Below are positions 1-8,587 of a DNA stretch of 64,000 bases, piece by piece. The position numbers and the translations under genes are program-made. This stretch comes from Promicromonospora sp042731755 (GTDB taxonomy: Bacteria; Actinomycetota; Actinomycetes; Actinomycetales; Cellulomonadaceae), in the NCBI RefSeq assembly GCF_042731755.1, contig NZ_JBHWLR010000009.1, positions 1 through 64,000 of the forward strand. The letters are read 5' to 3'. The notes below the pieces were generated by a model, which ran no database searches, was not told where the DNA came from, and saw only the letters and a program-made list of their open reading frames with translations. The stretch's first letter is position 1. Every line of letters begins with the position of its first letter.

Positions 1-11
1 GCACAGGGCTG

Positions 12-130
12 TGCCGACCTCGACGCAAAGTGCCGACCTGGCCGGCCGGGGTCAGGGGGCTGCCGACCTCGCGGACCGAGGTCGGCAGACTGCCGATCTC
101 GCCCGACCAGCGCCATGAGGCTGCCGACCT
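12..130. repeat. Short interspersed TGCCGACCT repeat, about 30-nt spacing
   Basis: The nonamer TGCCGACCT starts at 12, 31, 61 and 122, with a one-mismatch copy (TGCCGATCT) at 91, so the last four are spaced 30, 30 and 31 nt. An inverted copy lies at 79-87. The array sits just downstream of the PAC2 stop codon. There are no conserved-length spacers or long repeats, so it is not CRISPR. Function unknown; it could be a reiterated intergenic element or a protein-binding array. Confidence 0.6.
60..88. terminator. Perfect 11-bp hairpin downstream of the PAC2 gene
   Basis: CTGCCGACCTC (60-70) pairs with GAGGTCGGCAG (78-88) around a 7-nt loop. Lying beyond the stop of the minus-strand gene at 157, it could end that transcript, but there is no T tract, so this may equally be a consequence of the local repeat family. 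Confidence 0.35.
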
Positions 131-156
131 GGCGGGCACAAGGGCAGGAGCGGGCG

Positions 157-1086
157 TCAGTCGCCGTTCTGCTGTGCGAGGAACCGCTCGAACTCCGCGC
201 CCAGCTCCTCCGCGCTCGGGATCGGCGTGGTCTCCGCGAGCAGGCTCGGCCGGCCGATAGACCGGGCGAAGGCGTCGTACTGCTCCTCCAGCGCCTTGAC
301 GACGGCGGCGATCTCGGTCGACTCCGCGACCTGCTTCTCCACCTCGATCTTGGCGTCCGTCGCGGCCTCCTCGAGGCCGGCGACGGCCAGGTCGAGCCCG
401 GTCGCCCGCTCCGTGTGGTGCAGCGCGACCACCGTGGCCGGCGGGTACTGCGACTGCGCCAGGTAGTGCGGCACGTGGACCGTGAAGCCGAGCGCGTCGT
501 GCCCCGCCTCACCGAGGCGGTACTCGAGGAGCGCGGACAGCGAGCCCGGCACCTTCACGCTGCCGAACCACGACGTGTAGTCGTCGACCAGCCCGGGCCG
601 GGTGGCGTGCGCCGTCAGGGACAGCGGGCGGGTGTGGGGCAGCCCCATCGGGATGCCCTGGATGCCCACGACGAGGCTCACGCCGAACCGCTCGACGAGC
701 TGGATCAGCCCGGCCACGACGCGTTCCCACTGCAGGTCCGGCTCGGCGCCGTGCAGCAGCAGGAAGCCCGTGCCCTCGGCGTCGGTCAGGTGGTCGACCG
801 CGAGGTAGGGGGCCTGGTAGTCGGCCCACCGGTCGGAGTCGAAGGTCATGGTCGCCCGCTTGGAGCGGTAGTCGAGCAGCTGGTCGACGTCGAACGTCAC
901 CAGACGCTCCACGCGGAACTCGTCGATCAGGTGCTCGACGGCGAGGTCGCCCGCGCTGCCGGCGTCCACGAACCCGCGGACGGCGTGCAGCAGGACGGGC
1001 CCGTCGGAGCTGCCGGGCACGCTGCGACCCAGCGTGCGCTCCACCGCTGCCTCGTCGACGTCGTAGATGCCCTGGGGGTCTAGCAC
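157..1086 (-). CDS. PAC2 family protein
   Basis: A 309-residue protein of the actinobacterial PAC2 family, named for eukaryotic proteasome-assembly chaperone 2; the bacterial role is unproven. The sequence begins with the family-typical LDPQGIYDVDE and continues with a PVLLHAVRGFVDAG segment and the conserved core. No signal peptide or membrane segment is visible. I chose the GTG at 1086 because GAGGGAG lies 5 nt upstream; an in-frame GTG at 1122 would add 12 residues with a poor ribosome site. It appears monocistronic, separated by 124 bp from the signalling operon upstream on the same strand. Confidence 0.85.
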   Translation of the reverse strand: MLDPQGIYDVDEAAVERTLGRSVPGSSDGPVLLHAVRGFVDAGSAGDLAVEHLIDEFRVERLVTFDVDQLLDYRSKRATMTFDSDRWADYQAPYLAVDHLTDAEGTGFLLLHGAEPDLQWERVVAGLIQLVERFGVSLVVGIQGIPMGLPHTRPLSLTAHATRPGLVDDYTSWFGSVKVPGSLSALLEYRLGEAGHDALGFTVHVPHYLAQSQYPPATVVALHHTERATGLDLAVAGLEEAATDAKIEVEKQVAESTEIAAVVKALEEQYDAFARSIGRPSLLAETTPIPSAEELGAEFERFLAQQNGD

Positions 1087-1210
1087 GTGCGCTCCCTCGC
1101 TCGTCGGAGTACTGCCGATCACCCGATCCGAAAGGGTGTCTGCTCTGGTCCAACGTCGGGACGGCCGGGTGTCTTCCCGTTACGCCCAGAGCGTCGCGAG
1201 CAGTTCGACC

Positions 1211-1657
1211 TCACCTGCCGGGCAGGCGCACCACGGACACGAAGAAGTCGTCGATCTGGCGCACCACGTCGATGAACCGGTCGAAGTCCACCGGCTTGGT
1301 CACGTACGCGTTGGCGTGCAGGGAGTAGGAGCCCACCACGTCCTCCTGGGCGTCCGACGTGGTCAGCACCACCACGGGGATGTGCCGCAGCATCGGGTCG
1401 CCCTTGGCGACGGCGAGCACCTCGAGGCCGTCCATCTTCGGCAGGTTGAGGTCGAGCAGCACCAGGTCAGGCGTCGGCACCTTGGCGTACTGCCCCTGCT
1501 TGCGCAGGAACTCCAGCGCGCTCACGCCGTCGCCGACCACGGAGACGTTGTTGGCGACGCGGTGATCCTCGAACGCCTCGCGCGTCATCAGGACGTCGCC
1601 CGGATCGTCCTCCACGAGGAGGATCTCCATCACCTTCTGACCGCTCACGTTGACCAC
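1211..1657 (-). CDS. Single-domain response regulator (Rcp1/CheY-like receiver)
   Basis: A stand-alone receiver of about 148 residues with no output domain. The acidic pocket (ILLVEDDPGD), phospho-acceptor Asp (LLDLNLPKMDG), switch Thr (VLTTSD) and conserved Lys (YVTKP) are all present, so phosphorylation should work. It resembles the small regulators that partner phytochrome-type kinases, with the usual Asp-Pro-Gly-Asp and a long alpha-4/beta-5 loop. It follows the histidine kinase by 79 bp on the same strand and is probably its partner. The start is uncertain: GTG at 1657 is used, but GTG 1648 or ATG 1630 also fit. Confidence 0.88.
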   Translation of the reverse strand: MVNVSGQKVMEILLVEDDPGDVLMTREAFEDHRVANNVSVVGDGVSALEFLRKQGQYAKVPTPDLVLLDLNLPKMDGLEVLAVAKGDPMLRHIPVVVLTTSDAQEDVVGSYSLHANAYVTKPVDFDRFIDVVRQIDDFFVSVVRLPGR

Positions 1658-1736
1658 CCGGCCCGTACCTGTCCCATGGAGTCCTCACCGGCGGGCCCCT
1701 TCGTCGCGCCCCGCCGTCGGCCCTGGTCAGGCCGCT

Positions 1737-3386
1737 TCATTGAAGCGTAGTCGACTGGGCCCGTTCGGTCGAAAGGCGCCCCGTGGCAGGTTGCCCCTGC
1801 CGCCGGGCCAGGGTGAACCGCACGATGGTGCCGCCGCCGTCCGCCGGCTCGATCCAGATGCGGCCCTTGTGGTACTCCACGATCCGTTTGACCAGCGAGA
1901 GGCCGATGCCGGTGCCCGCGTACTGCTCGCGCGAGTGCAGGCGCTGGAAGATGACGAACACCCGCTCCGCGTACTGGGCGTCGATGCCGATGCCGTTGTC
2001 CACCACCGAGATCTCCCAGTGCGCCCGCATGCTGCGCACCTCGATCCGCACGTTCGGCGTGCGCTCCGGGTCGCGGAACTTGAGCGAGTTGCCGATCAGG
2101 TTCACGAAGATCTGCTGCAGCAGGGCCCGCTCGCCGTGCACCACGGGCATCGGGTCGTGGACGATCTCGGCCCCCGACTCCTCGATCCGCTCAGACAGCT
2201 CGGACAACGCCGCCGTGAGCACGCCCTCCAGCTCCACGTCCTCGCGCGGCACGCCCGTGCGGCCCACGCGCGAGAAGCTCAGGAGGTCCTGGATGAGCCG
2301 CTGCATGCGCTTGGCGCCGTCCACGGCGAACTCGATGTACTGGTCGGCGCGCTCGTCGAGCGACCCGCCGTACCGCTTCTGCAGGAGCTGCGTGAAGCTC
2401 GCGACCTTGCGCAGCGGCTCCTGGAGGTCGTGCGAGGCCACGTAGGCGAACTGCTCCAGGTCGCGGTTGGACCGCTCCAGCTCGCGCGCCTGCTCGCTGA
2501 GCAGCGTGTGCGCGTTCTCCACCTCCTGGTGCGACAGGCGGATCTCCTCCACCTGGTGCACCAGCTCGCGGCGCATCGTCTCCACGTGCATGGCGAGCAG
2601 GGCCACCTCGCCCGTGCCGGCGGGCCGGATCTCGCGCCCGAGCACCCCGCTGCTCACCACCCGGACGGCGGCCGTCAGCTCGGTCAGCGGCCGGATCACC
2701 CAGGACTCCAGGGCGAGCCACATCATCGTGCCCATCAGCACGACCACGAGCACGAGCGTCGCCACCGCCCCCAGCAGCAGCCGCTCCCAGACGGTCCGGG
2801 TCTCCACGATCGCGTCCCGCTGCGCCCCGAGCTCGGCCAGGTAGTGGACGACGGCGGCGTTGGCGGCCGCGTACAGAGCGTCGCCCTCGACGGTGGGCGG
2901 GGCCGTCCTGAGCAGTTCCATGCGGCAGTCCACCTGGCCCGGCGGCGCCGCCTCGACGGCCGCCACCACCGGTTCGGCGTACTCGTCGAACCAGGCGTCG
3001 GTGCGCCGCACCGCCTCCTCGTAGGCCAGCGCCACCTCGGCGTCCGACTGCAGGGCGCGCCGCTCGACGTCGCCCAGGAGCATGATGCGGCCGGTCGACC
3101 CGACGGCGCGCGTCCAGGGCTCGAGCGCGGCCTCGTCGCAGGTGGCGCGGTAGGCGCGCAGCGACGAGTCGGCGTCGGCCAGCGCCAGGGAGGCCCGCTC
3201 GCCGTCGACCAGGGCCCGGTAGTACGGGCCGTCGGCCCGGGCGTCCAGGCCGCGGGACTGGACCAGGGCGAGCACCGCGACGGCGAGCGCCAGCACGAGC
3301 ATGGCCGCGACCGCGCCGAGCAGCCGCGCGAGGCGACGACGCATCGACACACCGGTGAACCGGTGCTCGTCCGGCACCAGAGTCAT
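1737..3386 (-). CDS. Membrane sensor histidine kinase with HAMP domain
   Basis: About 549 residues. An N-terminal membrane helix, a roughly 160-residue extracytoplasmic sensor region, a second helix (LLLGAVATLVLVVVLMGTMM), a HAMP linker, then HisKA with the phospho-acceptor in FAYVASHDLQEPLRK, and an HATPase_c domain with VVDNGIGID and GTGIGLSLVKRIV. The H-box style is that of phytochrome-like and CHASE-type kinases. Its ATG at 3386 overlaps the stop of the upstream phosphatase gene (ATGA), implying translational coupling; an in-frame GTG at 3398 is less likely. The signal sensed is not evident. Confidence 0.9.
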   Translation of the reverse strand: MTLVPDEHRFTGVSMRRRLARLLGAVAAMLVLALAVAVLALVQSRGLDARADGPYYRALVDGERASLALADADSSLRAYRATCDEAALEPWTRAVGSTGRIMLLGDVERRALQSDAEVALAYEEAVRRTDAWFDEYAEPVVAAVEAAPPGQVDCRMELLRTAPPTVEGDALYAAANAAVVHYLAELGAQRDAIVETRTVWERLLLGAVATLVLVVVLMGTMMWLALESWVIRPLTELTAAVRVVSSGVLGREIRPAGTGEVALLAMHVETMRRELVHQVEEIRLSHQEVENAHTLLSEQARELERSNRDLEQFAYVASHDLQEPLRKVASFTQLLQKRYGGSLDERADQYIEFAVDGAKRMQRLIQDLLSFSRVGRTGVPREDVELEGVLTAALSELSERIEESGAEIVHDPMPVVHGERALLQQIFVNLIGNSLKFRDPERTPNVRIEVRSMRAHWEISVVDNGIGIDAQYAERVFVIFQRLHSREQYAGTGIGLSLVKRIVEYHKGRIWIEPADGGGTIVRFTLARRQGQPATGRLSTERAQSTTLQ

Positions 3387-4762
3387 GCCCGCGACCACTC
3401 CACCGAGTCGGCCAGGGTCGAGGTGCGTTCACCGGGCTCGGTGGCGCCGGCGCCGGCCCAGCCGACGAAGAGCAGCGCGGCGTCGTCCACCAGGGGGCCG
3501 CCGTGCAGCGCGCGCACCCGGCGCAGCACGCGGGTCACCACCTCGTCGGTGCCCTGGTCCATCTCGTGCTCGACGACGCTGCGCAGGCCGTGCGCGCCGA
3601 GGCGCGGCATCCGGCCGTGGGCGCTGGGCGGCAGGACGGGCGTGCCGCCGGGGTCGGCGCCGACGGCCGCCTCCACGAGCCCGTCGGTGTAGAGCACCGC
3701 GGTCCACACCTCCGGCAGGCGCACGCGGTGCGCGGTCCAGGTGCCCTCGACGGGGATGCCGAGCGCGCGGCCGCGGTCCGACGAGGGCAGCTCCTCGCAC
3801 TTGTGGGTGGCGGCGGCCTCGCCGTCTGCCGCCTGCGGCACCACGAGCAGCGGCGGGAGGTGCCCGGCGAGGTAGACGTCCATGTGCGTGCGGTCCGCCG
3901 AGATCACGGCCTGGCAGATGGTGACGAACACCTCGGGACGGCCGCGCTCGGCCAGGAGGACGCGCTCCAGCAGGGGCAGGACGTCGTCCGCGGGCGTGTC
4001 GGCGAGCACGAGGGTGCGCCACGCCGTCCGCATGGCGGCGCCGAGGGCGGCCTCGTCCGGGCCGTGCCCGGCGACGTCGCCGATGACCGTGACCAGGGTG
4101 CCGTCGGGGCGCTCGACCGTGTCGAAGAAGTCGCCGCCGAGCAGGCCGTTGCCGCCCGGCAGGTAGCCGACCATGACCGAGACCCGCTCGTCGGTGACGA
4201 GCTCCTTGGGGAGCAGCGCGCGCTCCAGGCGCGTGGTCTCGGCCGCGCGCACCTCGCTGCGGAACAGCGCGATCTGCTGGGCGGCGGACCGGCGGCGCAG
4301 CGTCGCGTAGCGCAGGCAGCGGGCGAGCCCGTCGCCGTCGACGTCGCCCTTGACCAGGTAGTCGTCGGCGCCGTTCGCGACGGCGGCGGAGCCCAGGTCG
4401 TTCGACGTGTTCCCGGTGAGCACCACGACGGCGGGCTGCACGGGCAGCACCTCGATGCCCTCGATGACGCGGCGCAGGGCCTCCAGCCCCTCGGCGTCGG
4501 GCAGGCCCAGGTCCAGCAGCAGGCAGTCCACCGAGACCATGGACAGGATCCCGAGCGCCTCGTCCACGGAGCGGGCGCGGTGCAGGTCGGCGCGCAGGTC
4601 GGCCTCGACGTCCGCGTCGGCCAGCAGCTCGCTCACGAGGAACGCGTCGGCGTCGTCGTCCTCGACCAGGAGCACCGAGATGGGGCCGTCGAGCCGGGCC
4701 GGGCGCGCCTCGGGTCCTGACCCGCCTCCGGGCCTCGCAGATCCCGCCCCGCCCAGTGCCAT
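3383..4762 (-). CDS. Response regulator with PP2C/SpoIIE-type phosphatase output
   Basis: About 459 residues. The receiver (roughly 25-145) has LLVEDDDADAF, the phospho-acceptor in LLLDLGLPDAEG, VVVLTGN and the Lys in DDYLVKGD. After a helical linker (~150-200) comes an RsbU/SpoIIE-like Ser/Thr phosphatase with GGDFFD and GDVAGHGPDEA metal-binding motifs. Such proteins turn a phosphorelay signal into dephosphorylation of an anti-anti-sigma (STAS) protein. No STAS or anti-sigma gene lies nearby, so the target is elsewhere. It is the first gene of the operon with the kinase and lone receiver, and faces helD divergently. Confidence 0.9.
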   Translation of the reverse strand: MALGGAGSARPGGGSGPEARPARLDGPISVLLVEDDDADAFLVSELLADADVEADLRADLHRARSVDEALGILSMVSVDCLLLDLGLPDAEGLEALRRVIEGIEVLPVQPAVVVLTGNTSNDLGSAAVANGADDYLVKGDVDGDGLARCLRYATLRRRSAAQQIALFRSEVRAAETTRLERALLPKELVTDERVSVMVGYLPGGNGLLGGDFFDTVERPDGTLVTVIGDVAGHGPDEAALGAAMRTAWRTLVLADTPADDVLPLLERVLLAERGRPEVFVTICQAVISADRTHMDVYLAGHLPPLLVVPQAADGEAAATHKCEELPSSDRGRALGIPVEGTWTAHRVRLPEVWTAVLYTDGLVEAAVGADPGGTPVLPPSAHGRMPRLGAHGLRSVVEHEMDQGTDEVVTRVLRRVRALHGGPLVDDAALLFVGWAGAGATEPGERTSTLADSVEWSRA

Positions 4763-4884
4763 GGCGGCGATCCTATCCAGCGAGATGACGCCGTGTCAGC
4801 GGACAGGCCGACGGGTGGGCAATAATGGTCGGCCGGTTGATTACGACCGGAAAGATCGCGCTGGTGGAAAACGGAGGCTCCCTG

Positions 4885-4908
4885 GTGGCACACGGAGGTA
4901 GGGCGTGA
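4885..4908 (+). CDS. Seven-codon mini-cistron (uORF) before helD
   Basis: GTG at 4885 opens MAHGGRA and stops at TGA 4906-4908, which overlaps the helD GTG start (GTGA). It has its own ribosome site, GGAGG at 4873-4877, with a 7-nt gap. The gga-ggt codons of the mini-ORF are at the same time the ribosome site of helD. This is what translational coupling by a leader cistron looks like; whether it is translated is inference. Confidence 0.4.
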   Translation: MAHGGRA

Positions 4909-7175
4909 CGGGAATCGCGGGCGAGCTCGCCCACGAGCAAGCAGTCGTCGACACGATGTACGTCCGCTTGGACACCCTGCGCGGCACCACCGCGAACCGG
5001 CTGCGGGACGTCCGCCTGGCGGGCTCCACGGGCACGCACCAGAACCGCAGCGAGCGGGACGCGTTCGCGACCCTCTACGAGGACCGCGCCGCGCAGCTCG
5101 ACGCCGTCGAGGACCGCCTGGTCTTCGGCCGCCTCGACCTCGCAGAGGGGTCCGAGGACGGCGCGGTGACCCGGTACGTGGGGCGCATCGGGCTGACCGA
5201 CGCCGAGCACCGGTCCATGCTGACCGACTGGCGCGCCCCGGCCGCCGAGGCCTTCTACCGGGCCACGGCGCTGCACCCGGGCGACGTGCGGCGGCGGCGG
5301 CACCTGGTGACCAAGGGCCGGGCGGTCACGGGCCTGGAGGACGAGGTCCTGGACCTCGACGGCGACATCGACGCGGACGCGCTGTCCGGCGAGGGCGCGC
5401 TGCTGGCGGCGATGGCCCAGGGCCGCACCGGCCGGATGACGGACATCGTCGCGACCATCCAGGCCGAGCAGGACCGCATCATCCGCTCCGACCTCTCCGG
5501 CGCGCTGGTGGTGCAGGGCGGGCCCGGCACCGGCAAGACCGCGGTGGCGCTGCACCGCGCGGCGTACCTGCTGTACGCGCACCGGCGCCTGCTGGAGCGC
5601 TCCGGCGTGCTGGTGGTCGGCCCGTCGAGCGCGTTCCTGCGGTACATCGACCAGGTGCTCCCCTCGCTGGGCGAGACCGGCGTGGTGTCCACCACGATCG
5701 GCGACCTCGTCCCGGGGATCCGGGCGACCGCCGTGGACGAGGGGCAGGTGGCCCGGCTCAAGGGCCTGCTGCTGTGGCGCAAGGTCATCCGCCGGGCCGT
5801 GCGGGCCCGCGAGCGCGTGCCGCGGTACGACGTCGAGGTGCGGGTCGAGGGGCACGACTTCGTGATCCGCCCGCGCGACGTCGCCGACGCGATCGCGCGC
5901 GCCCGCCGCACGCACAAGCCGCACAACCTGGCGCGCGCGTCGTTCGTGCGCGACATGCTCGGCCGGCTCGCCGACCAGTACCGCGACTTCGACGGCGCCC
6001 CGCTGTCGTCCGAGGACCGCGCGTCGGTGACCGAGGACCTGCGCTCCGACCGCGACGTCCGCGTGGCGCTCAACCTCGCCTGGCTGCCGATCACGCCGGA
6101 GAAGCTCGTCGCCGACCTGTACGCCAAGCCGCACCGGCTGGCCGAGGCCGCGCCGGAGCTGTCCGAGCGCGAGCGGCGCCTGCTGGTGCGGGAGGCGGGC
6201 GCGCCGTGGACGGAGTCGGACGTGCCGATCCTGGACGAGGCGTACGAGCTGCTCGGCGAGGACGACTCCGTGGCCCTGGCCGAGGCCCGCCTGCGGGAGG
6301 CCGAGCAGGCCCGCGAGGTCGAGTACGCGCGCAGCGTGCTGTCCGCGAGCGGCGCGGGCGGCGGCCTGGTCGACGCCGAGACGCTCGCCTCCCGGTTCGC
6401 CGCGAGCGGCCCGTCCCTGACGACGGCGGAGCGCGCCGCCGGCGACCGCTCCTGGACGTACGGTCACGTGGTGGTCGACGAGGCCCAGGAGCTGTCCCCC
6501 ATGGCCTGGCGGGCGCTGGTGCGCCGGGTGCCGACGCGGTCGATGACCATCGTCGGCGACGTGGCCCAGACGTCGTCCGCGGCCGGGGCGCGCAGCTGGG
6601 ACCGCATGCTCACCCCGCTGCTGCGCGACGGCTGGCGCCTGTCGGAGCTCACGGTCTCCTACCGCACGCCGTCCACCGTGGCCGACACCGCCCAGCGGGT
6701 CGCGCGGGCCGCGCGGCTGCCCGTCTCGGACCTGCGGGCCGCGCGCGACGTCGAGGGCTCCCTCGACGTCGTCCCCACGCCGGCGGGCCCGGACGGCCTG
6801 CCGGACGACGGCGTCGTGGTCGCCCAGGCGCTGGCCCTCGTCAAGGAGCTGGTGGGGCCCGACGCCGGCCGGGTGGCCGTCGTCGCGCCGGCGGGCGGCG
6901 TCGCGCGCCTGGCCGAGGCCGTGGCCGGGGCGCTGGCCTCGGCCGTCGGCGCCGAGGAGGCCGCGCGCCTGTCGGCCCAGCGGCCGGAGGACGCGCAGGT
7001 GACCGTCCTGGCGCCGCGCGAGACCAAGGGCCTGGAGTTCGACGCCGTGGTGCTGGTGGAGCCGGCGGCGATCGCCGAGGGCGCCGGCGGGACCAGCGAC
7101 CTGTACGTGGCGATGACCCGACCCACGCAGCGCCTCGTCGTGGTGCACGCGCGCGACCTGCCCGAAGGGTTCTGA
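4905..7175 (+). CDS. helD: HelD-family RNA polymerase-recycling ATPase
   Basis: 756 residues, a usual length for actinobacterial HelD. The N-terminal coiled-coil arm that enters RNA polymerase channels is followed by RYVGRIGLTD and LTDWRAPAAEAFYRAT, then the UvrD-like fold with Walker A GGPGTGKT (near residue 206), VVDEAQELSPMAWR (near 522), a DVAQTSSAAGARSW stretch, and C-terminal VAMTRPTQRLVVVHA. The family removes stalled RNA polymerase from nucleic acid, and some members confer rifamycin tolerance. Sequence detail is closer to mycobacterial HelD than to streptomycete HelR, and I see no rifamycin-associated element upstream. The GTG start has GGAGGT 5 nt upstream. Confidence 0.9.
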   Translation: MTGIAGELAHEQAVVDTMYVRLDTLRGTTANRLRDVRLAGSTGTHQNRSERDAFATLYEDRAAQLDAVEDRLVFGRLDLAEGSEDGAVTRYVGRIGLTDAEHRSMLTDWRAPAAEAFYRATALHPGDVRRRRHLVTKGRAVTGLEDEVLDLDGDIDADALSGEGALLAAMAQGRTGRMTDIVATIQAEQDRIIRSDLSGALVVQGGPGTGKTAVALHRAAYLLYAHRRLLERSGVLVVGPSSAFLRYIDQVLPSLGETGVVSTTIGDLVPGIRATAVDEGQVARLKGLLLWRKVIRRAVRARERVPRYDVEVRVEGHDFVIRPRDVADAIARARRTHKPHNLARASFVRDMLGRLADQYRDFDGAPLSSEDRASVTEDLRSDRDVRVALNLAWLPITPEKLVADLYAKPHRLAEAAPELSERERRLLVREAGAPWTESDVPILDEAYELLGEDDSVALAEARLREAEQAREVEYARSVLSASGAGGGLVDAETLASRFAASGPSLTTAERAAGDRSWTYGHVVVDEAQELSPMAWRALVRRVPTRSMTIVGDVAQTSSAAGARSWDRMLTPLLRDGWRLSELTVSYRTPSTVADTAQRVARAARLPVSDLRAARDVEGSLDVVPTPAGPDGLPDDGVVVAQALALVKELVGPDAGRVAVVAPAGGVARLAEAVAGALASAVGAEEAARLSAQRPEDAQVTVLAPRETKGLEFDAVVLVEPAAIAEGAGGTSDLYVAMTRPTQRLVVVHARDLPEGF

Positions 7176-7201
7176 CCCGCGCCTGCCGCGGAGGACCCGT
7201 C

Positions 7202-7244
7202 GGCCCGCGTCCCACCTGCCGTCCCAGCAGGCGGGACGTGGGCC
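7202..7244 (+). terminator. Long hairpin between helD and serA
   Basis: Three stacked arms pair in register: GGCCC/GGGCC outside, CGTCCC (7208-7213) with GGGACG (7233-7238), and CCTGC (7215-7219) with GCAGG (7227-7231), around a 7-nt loop. In RNA the two interruptions are one G-U wobble and one A-C mismatch. No clear U tract follows. Probable helD terminator or an element in the serA leader. Confidence 0.5.
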
Positions 7245-7288
7245 CGATCCGTTTGTCGCCACCGCTCCCCCTGGCGCACCATGGGTGC

Positions 7289-8527
7289 GTGCAGCGAGCC
7301 CTTCTCCTCGAGAACGTCCACCCCACCTCCGTCCCGATCCTCGAGTCGGCCGGGTACGAGGTCGACTACCGCAAGGGAGCGCTCGACGAGGACGAGCTCA
7401 TCGCGGCGCTCGACGGCGTCCAGCTCCTCGGCATCCGGTCCAAGACCGAGGTGACGGCGCGCGTGCTGGCCGAGTCCGACAGCCTGGTCGGCGTCGGCGC
7501 CTTCAGCATCGGCACCAACCAGATCAACCTGACGGCGGCCGCGCACCGCGGCGTCGCGGTGTTCAACGCGCCGTTCTCCAACACCCGCTCCGTGGTGGAG
7601 CTGGCGATCGCGGAGATCATCTCCCTGACCCGCCGCATGACGGAGCGCGACCGCGCCCTGCACGCGGGCGTGTGGGACAAGTCGGCGGACGGCTCGCACG
7701 AGGTGCGCGGCCGCACCCTCGGCATCATCGGCTACGGCAACATCGGCTCGCAGCTCTCCGTGCTCGCCGAGAACCTGGGCATGTCCGTCGTCTTCTACGA
7801 CACCGCGGAGAAGCTGGCGCTGGGCAACGCGCGCCGCCTGGAGACGCTGGACGAGCTCCTGGAGACCGCCGACATCGTCACGCTGCACGTGGACGGCCGC
7901 TCCGGCAACGCCGGGCTGTTCGGCGAGAAGCAGTTCGCCCGCATGAAGCCGGGCGCGATCTTCCTCAACCTGTGCCGCGGGTTCGTGGTCGACGTCGACT
8001 CGCTGGCCGAGCACATCACGTCCGGGCACCTGTCGGGCGCCGCGGTCGACGTGTTCCCGGAGGAGCCCAAGAAGCGCGGCGACACCTTCGAGTCGGTGCT
8101 GCGCGGCCTGCCGAACGTGATCCTCACGCCGCACGTGGGCGGCTCCACCGAGGAGGCGCAGGAGGCGATCGGCCAGTTCGTGGCCAAGAAGCTGAGCGAC
8201 TACGTGACGACCGGCTCGACGATGCTCAGCGTCAACCTGCCCAACCTCCAGCTGGAGCACACGGGCGTGGGCCGCATCAAGCTGCTGCACCGCAACGTGC
8301 CGGGCGTGCTGGCCACCGTGAACCAGATCTTCGCCGACCACGGCGCCAACATCGAGGGCCAGATGCTCGCCACGCGCGGCGACATCGGCTACGTGGTCAC
8401 GGACATCTCGGACGTGACCGAGCGGGGCGCCTCGAAGAAGCTCCAGGCCCTGGACGCGACCATCCGCCTGCGGATCCGCGACGCCTTCGAGCGCCCCGAG
8501 TTCCCGCCGGGCCCGGCCGCCCGCTGA
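7289..8527 (+). CDS. serA: D-3-phosphoglycerate dehydrogenase
   Basis: 412 residues; first committed step of serine synthesis, oxidising 3-phosphoglycerate to 3-phosphohydroxypyruvate with NAD+. It is of the Escherichia coli type: FSIGTNQINL and FNAPFSNTRSV in the substrate domain, the dinucleotide fold LGIIGYGNIGSQL, catalytic Arg in LCRGFVVD, Glu in VDVFPEEPK and His in LTPHVGGSTEEAQ, and a C-terminal ACT domain (GVLATVNQIFADHGANIEG) for serine feedback. GTG 7289 gives the family N-terminus MQRALLLEN; its ribosome site is weak, so a leaderless or structured leader is possible. Confidence 0.95.
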   Translation: MQRALLLENVHPTSVPILESAGYEVDYRKGALDEDELIAALDGVQLLGIRSKTEVTARVLAESDSLVGVGAFSIGTNQINLTAAAHRGVAVFNAPFSNTRSVVELAIAEIISLTRRMTERDRALHAGVWDKSADGSHEVRGRTLGIIGYGNIGSQLSVLAENLGMSVVFYDTAEKLALGNARRLETLDELLETADIVTLHVDGRSGNAGLFGEKQFARMKPGAIFLNLCRGFVVDVDSLAEHITSGHLSGAAVDVFPEEPKKRGDTFESVLRGLPNVILTPHVGGSTEEAQEAIGQFVAKKLSDYVTTGSTMLSVNLPNLQLEHTGVGRIKLLHRNVPGVLATVNQIFADHGANIEGQMLATRGDIGYVVTDISDVTERGASKKLQALDATIRLRIRDAFERPEFPPGPAAR

Positions 8528-8587
8528 TCGCCCCGGCGGCGCCCCTGGCGCCGCCGGAAGAGTCGCCGACGGAACAGGCGGCAGCGG

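Noticed and set aside
12..130. CRISPR array
   Set aside because: Repeat units are 9 nt, spacers are irregular at the first interval and share sequence, and there are no cas genes.
1650..3692. Long open frame on the + strand opposite the histidine kinase
   Set aside because: Translation is Arg/His/Val-rich with no domain, a typical shadow of a GC-rich gene; the minus-strand kinase has all family motifs.
4763..4904. Rifamycin-associated element upstream of helD
   Set aside because: I found no GC-rich 19-bp inverted element of that kind in the 142-bp gap.
4773..7262. 829-codon open frame antisense to helD
   Set aside because: Composition (Gly/Arg/His/Val-rich) and lack of motifs show it is a shadow; helD is clearly coding on the other strand.
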